Assembly (NCBI GenBank): GCA_028281825.1 | Contig: JANQJC010000096.1 | Span: 20,092-84,091 of the forward strand | Direction of reading: 5' to 3' | Source: Flavobacteriales bacterium | GTDB lineage: Bacteria; Bacteroidota; Bacteroidia; JANQJC01 | Length of the DNA stretch: 64,000 bases | In this document: piece by piece, positions 54,001-62,750 of the stretch | How positions within the stretch are numbered: the first letter of the stretch is position 1 | Layout of the letters: each line of letters opens with the position of its first letter | The notes under the pieces: model-generated | What the model saw: the letters and a program-made list of their open reading frames with translations, nothing else | What the model was told of the DNA's origin: nothing | The model's database searches: none | Made by a program: the position numbers and the translations under genes

Positions 54001-54085
54001 CTATTTCACCCCACCACCTCCCCAAAATTAAAGAAACCAATAAGGCTGCGAGAATTTAAATACCTTTAAGGCTTAAATCATTCTC

Positions 54086-54727
54086 ATGAAGAAACAACCT
54101 TACATTCTACTCTCTATTACTATTTTGCTATTGGCTGCTTGCTCCCACCCTAATGAAGGCATACAGATATATAACCCTAAAGGTTGGGCCTTGGATGTTA
54201 CTGTGAATAACAAACTGCATGTAATTGGTGGCGATGCTGCAGTTAACCTGCCAGCACAAGGGGGCACCTTTGATATTAAAGCTACCTATCAAGGCAAAGT
54301 ACTGATTGATACGGTAATTGAACTGACCACCAAGCAGGTGCAGCGGGGTATTTTGCTGAACCTTTCTAGGGAGAGTTTATACCGTGTTGGACAAGATTAT
54401 AGGTACGACCCATTAGAGCAATTTAGAGAGTATCTTGGTGATGACATGCAAGCGCGAATGGATTCTACTTTTGACCAGCAACACCAAATGATGTCTGAAA
54501 AAGAAGGTGAGACAATTGTGCAAATAGATACCATGCTTTTTATGGGCGATATTAAAGAATATCCACCAAGCCAAGTGGTTATAGAACGCGAATGGGATGT
54601 AGAGCCCCAGTATGCATTCCCAGAAGAAATTGAGATTACCGTAAGGTCTGAAAGCGATAAATATAAGGGCAGTAAGCTCTACAAGGTTTTTAGCAAAGCA
54701 AGATTATTGCAATACTATGGTTATTAA
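54086..54727 (+). CDS. Lipoprotein of unknown function
   Basis: Protein of 213 residues with a lipoprotein signal peptide ending LLLAAC. The body has a beta-rich N-terminal half (WALDVTVNNKLHVIGGDAAVNL, then TFDIKATYQGKVLIDTVIEL) and a more charged helical C-terminal half. No family is recognised. It is the first of three plus-strand genes (next start 11 bases on) with an outer-membrane-type protein and an amine-oxidase-like flavoprotein. Confidence 0.72.
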   Translation: MKKQPYILLSITILLLAACSHPNEGIQIYNPKGWALDVTVNNKLHVIGGDAAVNLPAQGGTFDIKATYQGKVLIDTVIELTTKQVQRGILLNLSRESLYRVGQDYRYDPLEQFREYLGDDMQARMDSTFDQQHQMMSEKEGETIVQIDTMLFMGDIKEYPPSQVVIEREWDVEPQYAFPEEIEITVRSESDKYKGSKLYKVFSKARLLQYYGY

Positions 54728-54738
54728 GTTATTCGTAT

Positions 54739-55371
54739 ATGTATTTGCACAAAGCCGTTACCAAGCATACATTTACTATCATTAAAAAAATATTTTTCAT
54801 ATTCTTTCTATCACTGGTAAGCTTTTCTTTACATGCTCAGACGGGTTTAAAGGAACTTCCTCTGGTCATTGGTTTGTACGCACCATACATTTCACAACCC
54901 GGTGGGAAAATAGCTACCTATATCAACCTAAAACAGTGGTCCAAGAAAAACCCGGAAGAAGAAAATGCCTTTGAAAAAGCCAATAGTTTATATGTTAGTC
55001 CACAAGTGGGGGCATTTGTAAGGCCAGGAAATCACAATAGTTTACTGCTGAATGCTGATGTTGGCTTTAAGCACCTTAAAAGGAGTCGATTTTTTACCGC
55101 TTATTCAATAGGTATAGGGTATCTAAATACCTTTCAGATTATTTCAGAAACCATTGATTTGGGAAGTGGGGAAACTATTGGTACAGATAGGGAGAGAAAG
55201 GGGTATTTCCTACCCACCATAAATTTTGAGTTAGGGAAGGAAGCGAAAAAAAGAATAGGCTGGTACTCCAAGTTATCTTATGGAAGAAACGTTTCTACAA
55301 AACAGGAGAATTCAGCTTTTTTTGCGCTAGAGTTCGGTTTAAGTATTCACCTGAAAAAAGCAGAAGAATGA
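54739..55371 (+). CDS. Exported beta-barrel-like protein of unknown function
   Basis: Protein of 210 residues. A signal helix (IFFIFFLSLVSFSLHAQ) ends in an AQ cleavage site, and the rest shows alternating hydrophobic strands (SLLLNADVGFKHL, FFTAYSIGIGYLNTF, WYSKLSYGRNV, FFALEFGLSIHL) with a final strand rich in Phe and Leu, as in small outer-membrane barrels. Its last four bases overlap the start of the flavoprotein gene, so the pair is translationally coupled. Function is unknown. Confidence 0.68.
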   Translation: MYLHKAVTKHTFTIIKKIFFIFFLSLVSFSLHAQTGLKELPLVIGLYAPYISQPGGKIATYINLKQWSKKNPEEENAFEKANSLYVSPQVGAFVRPGNHNSLLLNADVGFKHLKRSRFFTAYSIGIGYLNTFQIISETIDLGSGETIGTDRERKGYFLPTINFELGKEAKKRIGWYSKLSYGRNVSTKQENSAFFALEFGLSIHLKKAEE

Positions 55372-56606
55372 GCACAGAGGGAGACAAAATAAGCAGGAAA
55401 GAATTTCTAAGGTATTGTGCTGCCCTTGGTATTGGCCTTCCGTTCATGTCACTAATTCCGGGAGGGTGCAAAAAAGAGATTATTAGTTCTCCTGAGTTTG
55501 AGGTAAATTTTAATGGCAGCGTTTTAATAGTAGGAGCGGGAGCAGCCGGCCTTACAGCAGGTTACCTCCTAAAAAGGTATAATATTGATTTTAAAATAAT
55601 TGAAGCTTCTTCAGTCTTTGGTGGCAGAATGAAGAGAGCAGGTGATTTCTCCGATTTCCCGATAGACCTTGGTGCTGAATGGATACACGAAAATCCTTCG
55701 ATTTTGGCAGAGCTTTTGAGCGACGCTAATATAAGTGCCAACATTGATGTAATGCCATATAGCCCTGAGACAGTATACTCATACAAAAATGGAAAACTAA
55801 AAAAGCACAATTGGGTAAGCAATTTTTATAGTGAGTATAAATTTAAAAATACGACCTGGTATGGGTTTTTTGAAAATTTCATGGTTCCTCATATTGCAGA
55901 TAATATAGTCTATAATAGCCCGGTTAATGAAATCAATTACACGGCAGACAAGGTAACCGTGAAAACCACACAGCAACAAACCTTTGAAGCCGATAAAGTG
56001 TTGATAGCTTTACCTATGAAAATATTGCAAAGCAACAGCGTAAAGTTTTTTCCTGAATTGCCTGCCGAGAAGCTAGAGACCATAAATGGTATAGAGGTGC
56101 CCGATGGTATAAAAGTCTTTATAGAATTTTCAGAAAAGTTCTATCCTGATATGTTATTCACTGATGGCATTTTTGATGTCTTAGTAAATGGAGATAGTGG
56201 AGATGATAAGCTTTATTATAATGCGGCATTCAGAAAAAATTCAAGCCGAAATATTCTTGGCTTGTTTTCCGTTGGAAATGTAGCTACACCATACACCAGT
56301 TTAGAAACCGAAGCTGAAATTATCGCTAAAATCCTAAATGAACTCGATGAAATATTTGAAGGTAAGGCTACCCAAACTTATATAAAACACATTGTGCAGA
56401 ACTGGTCCAAGGAACCCTATATACAAGGCTCCTATGCTATCAGTTCTTTAGAATCACTCTCTAAAACTGCGGAAAAACTATTAAAGCCTATTAGTAATAA
56501 GCTATATTTTGCGGGTTCTGCTTTAGGAGGGGAAGACAGAGTTTCAACTGTTCCGGGAGCTAGCAAAAGTGCGTACACAGCAATTGAACTAATATTAGCC
56601 GGTTAA
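55368..56606 (+). CDS. Flavin-containing amine oxidase family protein, probably exported
   Basis: FAD-dependent oxidoreductase of 412 residues of the monoamine/polyamine oxidase superfamily. An N-terminal hydrophobic segment (FLRYCAALGIGLPFMSLIPGGC) could be a signal or membrane anchor with a lipobox-like Cys; the twin-arginine motif is incomplete (SRKEFL). The Rossmann motif VGAGAAGLTAGYLLKR, then FGGRMKR, DLGAEWIH and the C-terminal YFAGSALGGEDRVSTVPGA bind FAD. Substrate is unknown. It is coupled to the barrel-like gene upstream. Confidence 0.85.
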   Translation: MSTEGDKISRKEFLRYCAALGIGLPFMSLIPGGCKKEIISSPEFEVNFNGSVLIVGAGAAGLTAGYLLKRYNIDFKIIEASSVFGGRMKRAGDFSDFPIDLGAEWIHENPSILAELLSDANISANIDVMPYSPETVYSYKNGKLKKHNWVSNFYSEYKFKNTTWYGFFENFMVPHIADNIVYNSPVNEINYTADKVTVKTTQQQTFEADKVLIALPMKILQSNSVKFFPELPAEKLETINGIEVPDGIKVFIEFSEKFYPDMLFTDGIFDVLVNGDSGDDKLYYNAAFRKNSSRNILGLFSVGNVATPYTSLETEAEIIAKILNELDEIFEGKATQTYIKHIVQNWSKEPYIQGSYAISSLESLSKTAEKLLKPISNKLYFAGSALGGEDRVSTVPGASKSAYTAIELILAG

Positions 56607-56641
56607 TAGGCCATTTTGATAAGAGTATACAAAACAGCAAA

Positions 56642-56947
56642 TCACTCTTCTGCTTTGCTCAATACCTTCTTATCTACCCAAAAAGTGCCAAAAGGAACAA
56701 AAGATGCTATCAGCACCAATGCTGTTGTTGTAAATTTCCAACGCTCTTCAACAGCTAGTGAAATGGCCATGATAACATAAATAATGAATAAGGCGCCATG
56801 CACAGGGCCGATAGTTTTAACCAATATTTCTTGCCCCCACACATACTTGGCGGGCATACCGATAAATACTAATGTTATTAACGAAATACCTTCCAAAAAA
56901 GCTATAGCCCTAAAACGACCCATCTTGGTAGCAATAAACTGTTTCAT
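56642..56947 (-). CDS. DUF3817 membrane protein
   Basis: Small integral membrane protein of 101 residues with about three helices (FRAIAFLEGISLITLVFIGMP, IGPVHGALFIIYVIMAISLAV, FTTTALVLIASFVPFGTFWVD). The pattern FLEGxSL and GxxHG matches the DUF3817 family, widespread in bacteria and without known function. It lies 27 bases downstream of the HAD phosphatase gene on the same strand and is probably cotranscribed. Confidence 0.85.
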   Translation of the reverse strand: MKQFIATKMGRFRAIAFLEGISLITLVFIGMPAKYVWGQEILVKTIGPVHGALFIIYVIMAISLAVEERWKFTTTALVLIASFVPFGTFWVDKKVLSKAEE

Positions 56948-56974
56948 AATTGGTCACAAATGTAAGTCAAACAC

Positions 56975-57748
56975 CTAAGCCTTAGTATCGGCACCTAGCA
57001 CTTTTTGAGCCTGAATAAGCTCTCCCACCACCCTATCAGGCTTAAACTCACTACTATCTAACATTTCCCGTGTAGTTTTACCCGTAAGGATTAGTATACC
57101 AGTTCCACCGATATCCATAGCTGCTTTCACATCGCTAATCAAGTCATCACCTAACATATAAAAACCATCCTCAATTTTTGCTCCTAACGTTTTCAATGCT
57201 ATCTCAAAAAACACAAGTGATGGTTTACCCATTATTGTAGCCTTCTTGCCAGTAGCATATTCAATACCCACCACAAAAGGCCCAGCATCTAAAGCCAGGC
57301 CCATCCCCTCTCGTATCCAATAGCGGTTCTTGTGCATGGCTACTATTTCTGCCCCACCTTGCACCTTCAGGAAAATGTCATTCATCACTTCATAGTTCCA
57401 ATCATCTTCCAGGTCACCTAGCACAACTGCTTCTGGAGTATCGCTTGCAGGTATATCACTAAATACTCCCTTGCTCTTTTCAGGCACATAAGCCTTGATA
57501 GTCTTATAGTTATCCTTAACGTATTTATGTGTAGCATCTAAAGCAGTCAATATGGGGATGCCATTCGGGTCAACACCTTTCTCTTTAAAAAACACTTCTA
57601 ACTCCTTAGCAGACTTGGTGGTTGTATTACTTAATATACAGGTTGGTATTTCATTCTCTTTCAGGTATTGGAAAAATTCTGGCACATATGGGGCCAACTC
57701 ACTACCAATCCGCAAAACACCGTCCAAATCTATCAGCAAGGGTTTCAT
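56975..57748 (-). CDS. HAD-IIA family phosphatase, NagD/LHPP-like
   Basis: HAD-superfamily hydrolase of 257 residues with a type IIA cap. Motif I is LLIDLDGVL (Asp7 as nucleophile and Asp9), motif II is CILSNTT, motif III Lys is in GKPS and motif IV is LGDDLISDVKAAMDIG. The form resembles LHPP and NagD, which dephosphorylate small phosphate esters or phosphoamino acids. The true substrate is not clear. Confidence 0.87.
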   Translation of the reverse strand: MKPLLIDLDGVLRIGSELAPYVPEFFQYLKENEIPTCILSNTTTKSAKELEVFFKEKGVDPNGIPILTALDATHKYVKDNYKTIKAYVPEKSKGVFSDIPASDTPEAVVLGDLEDDWNYEVMNDIFLKVQGGAEIVAMHKNRYWIREGMGLALDAGPFVVGIEYATGKKATIMGKPSLVFFEIALKTLGAKIEDGFYMLGDDLISDVKAAMDIGGTGILILTGKTTREMLDSSEFKPDRVVGELIQAQKVLGADTKA

Positions 57749-57890
57749 GGTATAAATGTGGGGATTTACCTCCTACTTTGGCATAGCTAATGTTAATTTT
57801 TTGGCGAAAAAGAAATAATCAACTCTGTTAAGGCAACCTTAGGTGAATTACTTACGTTAATCGCTTTTTAACCAATACCATCATGCACAG

Positions 57891-58658
57891 ATGAAATCAG
57901 CTCTCCTTCTAACTTTATTAAGCCTTGCTCACTTTTCTTTTACGCAAAACACTTTACAGGAAGGTATTGACTTTTATAATAATCGCGCTGAAGGCCATAT
58001 GGGTACCAAAGCCAAAGCTGAACACATTGATAGGGCGATTGCAAAACTTACAATAGCTTATAAAAACCCGGCTTATGAGGAGAAAGCTGGTGCTTACCTT
58101 ATCCGGTGTTACAATTATAAAGGCCGTTTTGTAGCTACTACCGAAAAAGAAAAGGAAGTTATTTTTAGCAAGGGAAAAGAGATAGGTGAAGAGTTGGTGA
58201 AAAAATACCCTAACTCTGCCCCAGTTGTATTTGAATATATATGTATCATAGGTCTTTGGGCTGATGTGAGCGGTGTAATGCAAGCCGCATGGGATGGTGT
58301 TTTAGGTAAAATGAAAGACCAAACAGAGCAACTATACAAAATAGATGAGACCTATGCAGGTGCCGCTGGTCCAATGATTTTGGGCCTTCTTTATGCCGAA
58401 GCACCTTACGTTCCCCTATTCCTCACTTGGCCTGATAACGATAAAGCCAAAGAGCTAATGGAAAAAGCATTAAAGATTGCTCCAGATGAGTTTGGAAACA
58501 ATTATCACTATGCTGAGTTGATGGTGAAACTGAAAAAGCCTGAAGTAGCTAAAAAATACTTGAATCACATACTTGAAATGAAACCAAGGCAGCGCCTATT
58601 GCTTGAAGATATTCAATATCAAATTGATGCTAAAGCCCTACTAGCAAAAATCAAGTAA
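57891..58658 (+). CDS. Exported helical protein, TatT/TRAP-component-like
   Basis: Protein of 255 residues with a signal peptide (ending FSFTQ) and a helical solenoid (IDRAIAKLTIAYKNPAYEE, AYLIRCYNYKG, AAGPMILGLLYAEAPYVP, AKELMEKALKIAPDEFGNNYHYAE). This fits the TatT family of TPR-like T components of TRAP transporters; no DctP, DctQ or DctM gene is near. It is probably a periplasmic binding or adaptor protein. Confidence 0.72.
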   Translation: MKSALLLTLLSLAHFSFTQNTLQEGIDFYNNRAEGHMGTKAKAEHIDRAIAKLTIAYKNPAYEEKAGAYLIRCYNYKGRFVATTEKEKEVIFSKGKEIGEELVKKYPNSAPVVFEYICIIGLWADVSGVMQAAWDGVLGKMKDQTEQLYKIDETYAGAAGPMILGLLYAEAPYVPLFLTWPDNDKAKELMEKALKIAPDEFGNNYHYAELMVKLKKPEVAKKYLNHILEMKPRQRLLLEDIQYQIDAKALLAKIK

Positions 58659-58722
58659 GTAGTTGATAACTAATGGGATGCCCGCTAAACATTAATCCCT
58701 AATATTGTACGATTTACATCTT

Positions 58723-59520
58723 ATGAACACTGCTAAACTCAACGACGGCACCCAGGTATTTTGCATTCAGAGACCAGAAGCCCTTGTACTTGATAGTCAT
58801 GTTGAAGGCTATCTTACACACGGTATCACCATTAATAAGGGGGACATTATTTTTGACGTAGGCGCTAATATTGGTGTATTTGGGGTGCGCTCAATTCAAA
58901 AATACGATGATACCAAGGTGTATGCCTTTGAACCAATACCAGATATTTACGAGGTATTGCAGGCCAACGCTGACAAGTTTGGACCTGAAAGGTTAATTCC
59001 ACTACCCTATGGCGTTTCAACTGAAAAAGGCGAAGCTACTTTTGATTACTACCCAAACAGCCCAGCCCTTTCTACTTCAAACAGCCATGTGTGGGATGAA
59101 GACCCTGAGCATTTTGCCCGCGCGGTAGAAGGCAACTTAAAGAATATGCCCAAGAAAATGTGGTGGGCTAAATACATCCCAGCATCGCTTTCAAAGTACA
59201 TCGCTGGATACCTTAGAAGTGGCAAGAAATCCGTACATTGTAGGTTAATGCCTATCTCTGATATTATTGATGAGTATAAGGTACCCAAAATTGACCTTCT
59301 AAAAATTGATTGCGAAGGCGCAGAGCTTGAAGCCTTACAAGGTATAAGAGATGAGCACTGGCCCATTGTGCACAAAGTGGTGCTTGAAGTGCACGATATG
59401 GATAATCGTGTGCAGGTTATTAAAGACATCTTAACGAAACATGGTTTCGAAAATATCGTTACGGAGAAAGAAAAAGGCTTAGAAAAAACTGACCTATATA
59501 ATTTATACGCTGTAAGATAA
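58723..59520 (+). CDS. FkbM-family methyltransferase
   Basis: SAM-dependent methyltransferase of 265 residues. ATG at 58723 is used in preference to the TTG at 58705. The SAM loop is FDVGANIGVFG, followed by VYAFEPIPD, and the family-specific end DLLKIDCEGAELEALQG. FkbM proteins make O-methyl groups on sugars or secondary metabolites. Its stop TAA shares an A with the ATG of the next gene (TAATG), so both are translated together; a lipid or sugar modification pathway is likely. Confidence 0.87.
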   Translation: MNTAKLNDGTQVFCIQRPEALVLDSHVEGYLTHGITINKGDIIFDVGANIGVFGVRSIQKYDDTKVYAFEPIPDIYEVLQANADKFGPERLIPLPYGVSTEKGEATFDYYPNSPALSTSNSHVWDEDPEHFARAVEGNLKNMPKKMWWAKYIPASLSKYIAGYLRSGKKSVHCRLMPISDIIDEYKVPKIDLLKIDCEGAELEALQGIRDEHWPIVHKVVLEVHDMDNRVQVIKDILTKHGFENIVTEKEKGLEKTDLYNLYAVR

Positions 59521-60215
59521 TGGAGTTTATACTAATAACAATAGCCGTAGTATTGGCTAGTAATGCAGTTGGAGGGGTATATACGTACCTGGTACTTTAT
59601 ACAGATTGGTTCAAAAAATTTAGACTACAAAAAAGAGCTTATAAACCCAATATCTTCTTCCAAAGGCTTCCATTAATCAGCCTTAACCTGCTTCTTTTGA
59701 TTATGATTACCTGTGGCGGGCTCTATTTTGTAGCCGACCAATTTATTATGGAGCGCCCACCCATTTGGTCTTGGGCTTTGCAAGTTTTGGTGATTTTCTT
59801 TGTGGATGATACCTGGTTCTACTTCATGCACCGTTGGATGCATGAAAACACTTATATGATGCGTAAAATTCATAGCATCCATCACAGGGCAATGACTCCA
59901 TTTCCATTGGAATACATTTATGTTCATCCATTGGAGTGGTTCCTGGGCTCTTTTGGCTCATTCATTGGTCTTGGTTTCGTTCTTCTGTTGTGGGGCAATG
60001 TTTACGCCTGGCCTTTCTGGACATACGTTGCACTGAGAAACCTTCACGAAATTGAAATACATTCTGACTTGCGTTCATTCATAAAAATCCCAATACTTGC
60101 TCCTACCGAGCACCATGACTTACATCATGCCCGTGTTAAAGGAAATTACGCTTCCACTTTTCGCATTTGGGATAGGATATTTAAAACAGAGCTAAAAGCC
60201 GAATACAAACAGTAA
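59520..60215 (+). CDS. Sterol desaturase/fatty acid hydroxylase family protein
   Basis: Membrane di-iron oxygenase of 231 residues with four helices and three histidine clusters: FMHRWMHE, HSIHHRAM and EHHDLHHAR, typical of the fatty acid hydroxylase superfamily. It hydroxylates or desaturates a lipid; the substrate is unknown. It starts within the stop of the FkbM gene (TAATG), which suggests that both act on the same lipid. The last His box near the C-terminus is intact. Confidence 0.88.
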   Translation: MEFILITIAVVLASNAVGGVYTYLVLYTDWFKKFRLQKRAYKPNIFFQRLPLISLNLLLLIMITCGGLYFVADQFIMERPPIWSWALQVLVIFFVDDTWFYFMHRWMHENTYMMRKIHSIHHRAMTPFPLEYIYVHPLEWFLGSFGSFIGLGFVLLLWGNVYAWPFWTYVALRNLHEIEIHSDLRSFIKIPILAPTEHHDLHHARVKGNYASTFRIWDRIFKTELKAEYKQ

Positions 60216-60325
60216 GATACTGATTTTCAGCCTATAAACTCCGTTCGCCCATTAACTCTTGTCGTTAATCGATTAAAGAGAAACATCCCTCATTTTCAGT
60301 CCGTAGCCTTTATAAACGACTAAAA

Positions 60326-60814
60326 ATGAAAACTCTATATAAATATATCTTACTAGCCACCCTCCTTCTTCCCTTATTGGTTAAGGCACAAACCTATGAG
60401 CACGCCTTAGGATTAAAAGTTGGAAGCCCTTTTGGGATAAGTTACAAATACTGCATGGATGACAAAAATGCACTTGAATTCCTGGCAACAGGATGGCCTT
60501 TCGGCCCAAGAGGAACAATTTTATACGAAAGACTTAAGCCGCTTAATCACAGTCAATTTTCATGGTTTTATGGTGGTGGTGCCCATGTTCAGTTGTATAC
60601 CCTCACTTCAGTAGGGGTTGCCGACGACTTCAAGCTTATCTCCAAAAAAGGTTTAGGTATTGGTGCTGAAGGCATAATAGGCATCGAATACAAAATAAGA
60701 AATGCTCCATTTGTGTCTGACTTCACACTCAAACCAAATTTTGAAGTCACTAGCTTCGGGCAATACGCTCTAAACTACGACCCTTCAATTACTTTCAGAT
60801 ACATACTTAAATAG
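60326..60814 (+). CDS. Small outer-membrane barrel-like protein
   Basis: Protein of 162 residues with a signal peptide ending LLVKAQ and predicted beta strands (ALGLKVGSPFGISYKY, LEFLATGWPFGPRGTILYERL, FSWFYGGGAHVQLY, PSITFRYILK), with an aromatic C-terminal strand of the type used by outer-membrane proteins. No family is recognised. It stands alone between the hydroxylase and the T9SS plug gene. Confidence 0.72.
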   Translation: MKTLYKYILLATLLLPLLVKAQTYEHALGLKVGSPFGISYKYCMDDKNALEFLATGWPFGPRGTILYERLKPLNHSQFSWFYGGGAHVQLYTLTSVGVADDFKLISKKGLGIGAEGIIGIEYKIRNAPFVSDFTLKPNFEVTSFGQYALNYDPSITFRYILK

Positions 60815-60888
60815 CAAACCAAACTGTTACAGCCAGAAAAAATCCTCACCTTTATACAATTATTTCTAAAAAGAACGTAATTAGTAAG

Positions 60889-62178
60889 ATGAGAGGATTA
60901 TTAAGGTGGTGCTACTACGCTCTTGTATTTATTCCTTTAAGTGGTCTCGCGCAAGACGACTACTTTGAGCAAGACCAGTTCAGGAATGAAGACTATGTAT
61001 ACAAAAGCAATATAAAAACTGTACAACTTCATAGGGAAGGCTTTGAGCTATCTCCTCCTATTATTCCCTTTGCAGGTGGTGACCAGTTAAGGCTTAGGTT
61101 TGATGACCTAAAGGGCGATTTCAAAGAATACTCCTACACTTTTATTCATTGTGATGCAGATTGGCAGCCTTCTAACCTGGTGAAGTCTGAATACATGCGT
61201 GGTTTCTTCGAAAACCAGATTACCAATTACGAAATGTCGTTTAATACCATACAGAGATATACTCACTATACGGTTGCCTTTCCTAATAATGACATTAAAC
61301 TAACCAAATCAGGCAACTACCTGCTAGTTGTTTTTGAAGATTTTGACCAAGAGAATATTGTACTCACTCGCAGATTTATGATGTATGAGGACGAAGTGAA
61401 AATAGGGGCACGTGTAAAGCAAGCTACCATAGTCGATAACCGCAGGACCACACATGAGATAGACTTTGTGGTCAATCACCCTGGTTACAGGATAAATAAC
61501 CCATTTGGTGAAGTGACAGTGGTTCTTAGGCAGAACGATAGATGGGATAATGCCATCACCAGCCTCAAGCCCATGTTCGTAAAAGAAGACCAACTTACCT
61601 ATGAGTACGATTATGACAACACCTTTCCTGCGGGAAACGAATACAGGGAATTTGACATCAAAAGCCTACGCTTTTATTCTGAAAGAATTGCCAGCATCAA
61701 ATACGACTCACTACACAACCACGTATACGTGAAATCTGAAGAGAAACGCACCTTTAAAAGATACTTCCTGGACGATGACATTAACGGAAGGTACCTTATT
61801 AAAAACGATGATGGCTTTGATAGTCATGTAGAAGCTGATTATGCTTTTATACACTTTGAACTCTTCTGGGACGAAGTGCTTACACATGGTGACGTATACG
61901 TTTTTGGAGGACTTAGCGATTGGCAGTTCAAGCCAGAATTTAAAATGCGATATAACTACAAGAGAAAGAGCTATATGCTAGCCGCCTACCTAAAACAAGG
62001 GTATTATAACTACGAGTACGTTTTGCTTGAAGATGGCAAAAATGCCGGTGATGCAACTTACTTTGAAGGCTCACATTGGGAAGCCGAACAGAGCTATTCC
62101 ATTTTTGTCTATCACAGCACACCAGGCCAATACTATGATAGGTTAATTGGAATGGTCACTGTCAACTCAAGATACTGA
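60889..62178 (+). CDS. Type IX secretion system plug protein (DUF5103)
   Basis: Protein of 429 residues with a signal peptide ending SGLAQ, matching the DUF5103 family. The family was identified as the plug that closes the SprA translocon pore of the type IX secretion system. Visible are LHREGFELSPPIIPFAGGDQ, FIHCDADWQPSNLV, YAIF-type strands and the terminal VYVFGGLSDWQF and GYYNYEYVLLEDGK blocks of its three beta domains. It is probably periplasmic, at the outer membrane. No other T9SS component is in the window, but three cargo proteins are. Confidence 0.85.
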   Translation: MRGLLRWCYYALVFIPLSGLAQDDYFEQDQFRNEDYVYKSNIKTVQLHREGFELSPPIIPFAGGDQLRLRFDDLKGDFKEYSYTFIHCDADWQPSNLVKSEYMRGFFENQITNYEMSFNTIQRYTHYTVAFPNNDIKLTKSGNYLLVVFEDFDQENIVLTRRFMMYEDEVKIGARVKQATIVDNRRTTHEIDFVVNHPGYRINNPFGEVTVVLRQNDRWDNAITSLKPMFVKEDQLTYEYDYDNTFPAGNEYREFDIKSLRFYSERIASIKYDSLHNHVYVKSEEKRTFKRYFLDDDINGRYLIKNDDGFDSHVEADYAFIHFELFWDEVLTHGDVYVFGGLSDWQFKPEFKMRYNYKRKSYMLAAYLKQGYYNYEYVLLEDGKNAGDATYFEGSHWEAEQSYSIFVYHSTPGQYYDRLIGMVTVNSRY

Positions 62179-62285
62179 TTTTCAATACCTTTTGTCGTTC
62201 ATTGATTACCGCTTATCGGTTGTTGATAAATAAAAAGAACATTTCAGAATGAATGGCGTATATATTTACGCAATTAGTTAATGAA

Positions 62286-62672
62286 ATGATAACACAAGTA
62301 ACAGAAGGCGTAAGGATTTCAGTCAAATCCAAATACCAAGACAAGTACTCCAATCCTGATTCAAGTCACTTTGTATTCTCTTATGAGATTACAATTGAGA
62401 ATCAGAACGAATTTCCAATTCAGTTGCTGCGCAGACATTGGAATGTATTTGATAGTGTTGGTGCTGTGAGAGAAGTTGATGGTGAAGGTGTTGTAGGGCA
62501 GCAACCAATTATCAAGCCTGGAGAAAGGTACACTTATGAGTCTGCTTGTAACTTAACTACCACTATCGGCTCTATGAAAGGCACCTACTCTATGGTGCGT
62601 ATGATTGACGATAAACTATTTGCCGTGGAAATACCCGAATTTGACTTGATAGTACCTTTCGTACTTAATTAG
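62286..62672 (+). CDS. apaG: ApaG protein
   Basis: Small immunoglobulin-like beta protein of 128 residues, matching ApaG (VRISVKSKYQDKYS, YEITIENQNEFPIQLLRRHWNVFD, VVGQQPIIKPGERYTYES, GSMKGTYSMV). It has been linked to cobalt/magnesium resistance, although its biochemical role is uncertain. I use the ATG at 62286 because the family starts at this point; the ATG at 62253 gives 11 extra residues with no counterpart. A terminator follows. Confidence 0.92.
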   Translation: MITQVTEGVRISVKSKYQDKYSNPDSSHFVFSYEITIENQNEFPIQLLRRHWNVFDSVGAVREVDGEGVVGQQPIIKPGERYTYESACNLTTTIGSMKGTYSMVRMIDDKLFAVEIPEFDLIVPFVLN

Positions 62673-62691
62673 ATACAAAATCAATTACATA

Positions 62692-62724
62692 AAAAAGGCT
62701 GCCTCTATTGAAAGCAGCCTTTTT
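62692..62724. terminator. Bidirectional terminator between apaG and the T9SS cargo gene
   Basis: Perfect 11-base arms (62692-62702 and 62714-62724), A-rich on one side and T-rich on the other, surround an 11-base loop between two convergent genes. Confidence 0.85.
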
Positions 62725-62750
62725 CTTTTGAGATATGATATGCCCACACA

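Noticed and set aside
55368..56606. Twin-arginine export signal of the amine-oxidase-like protein
   Set aside because: Only one Arg is present in SRKEFL, so a Tat signal is not supported; the hydrophobic segment with a Cys might be a Sec lipoprotein signal.
62253..62285. Longer apaG start at 62253
   Set aside because: The 11 extra residues have no counterpart in the family, and the ATG at 62286 matches the usual ApaG start.
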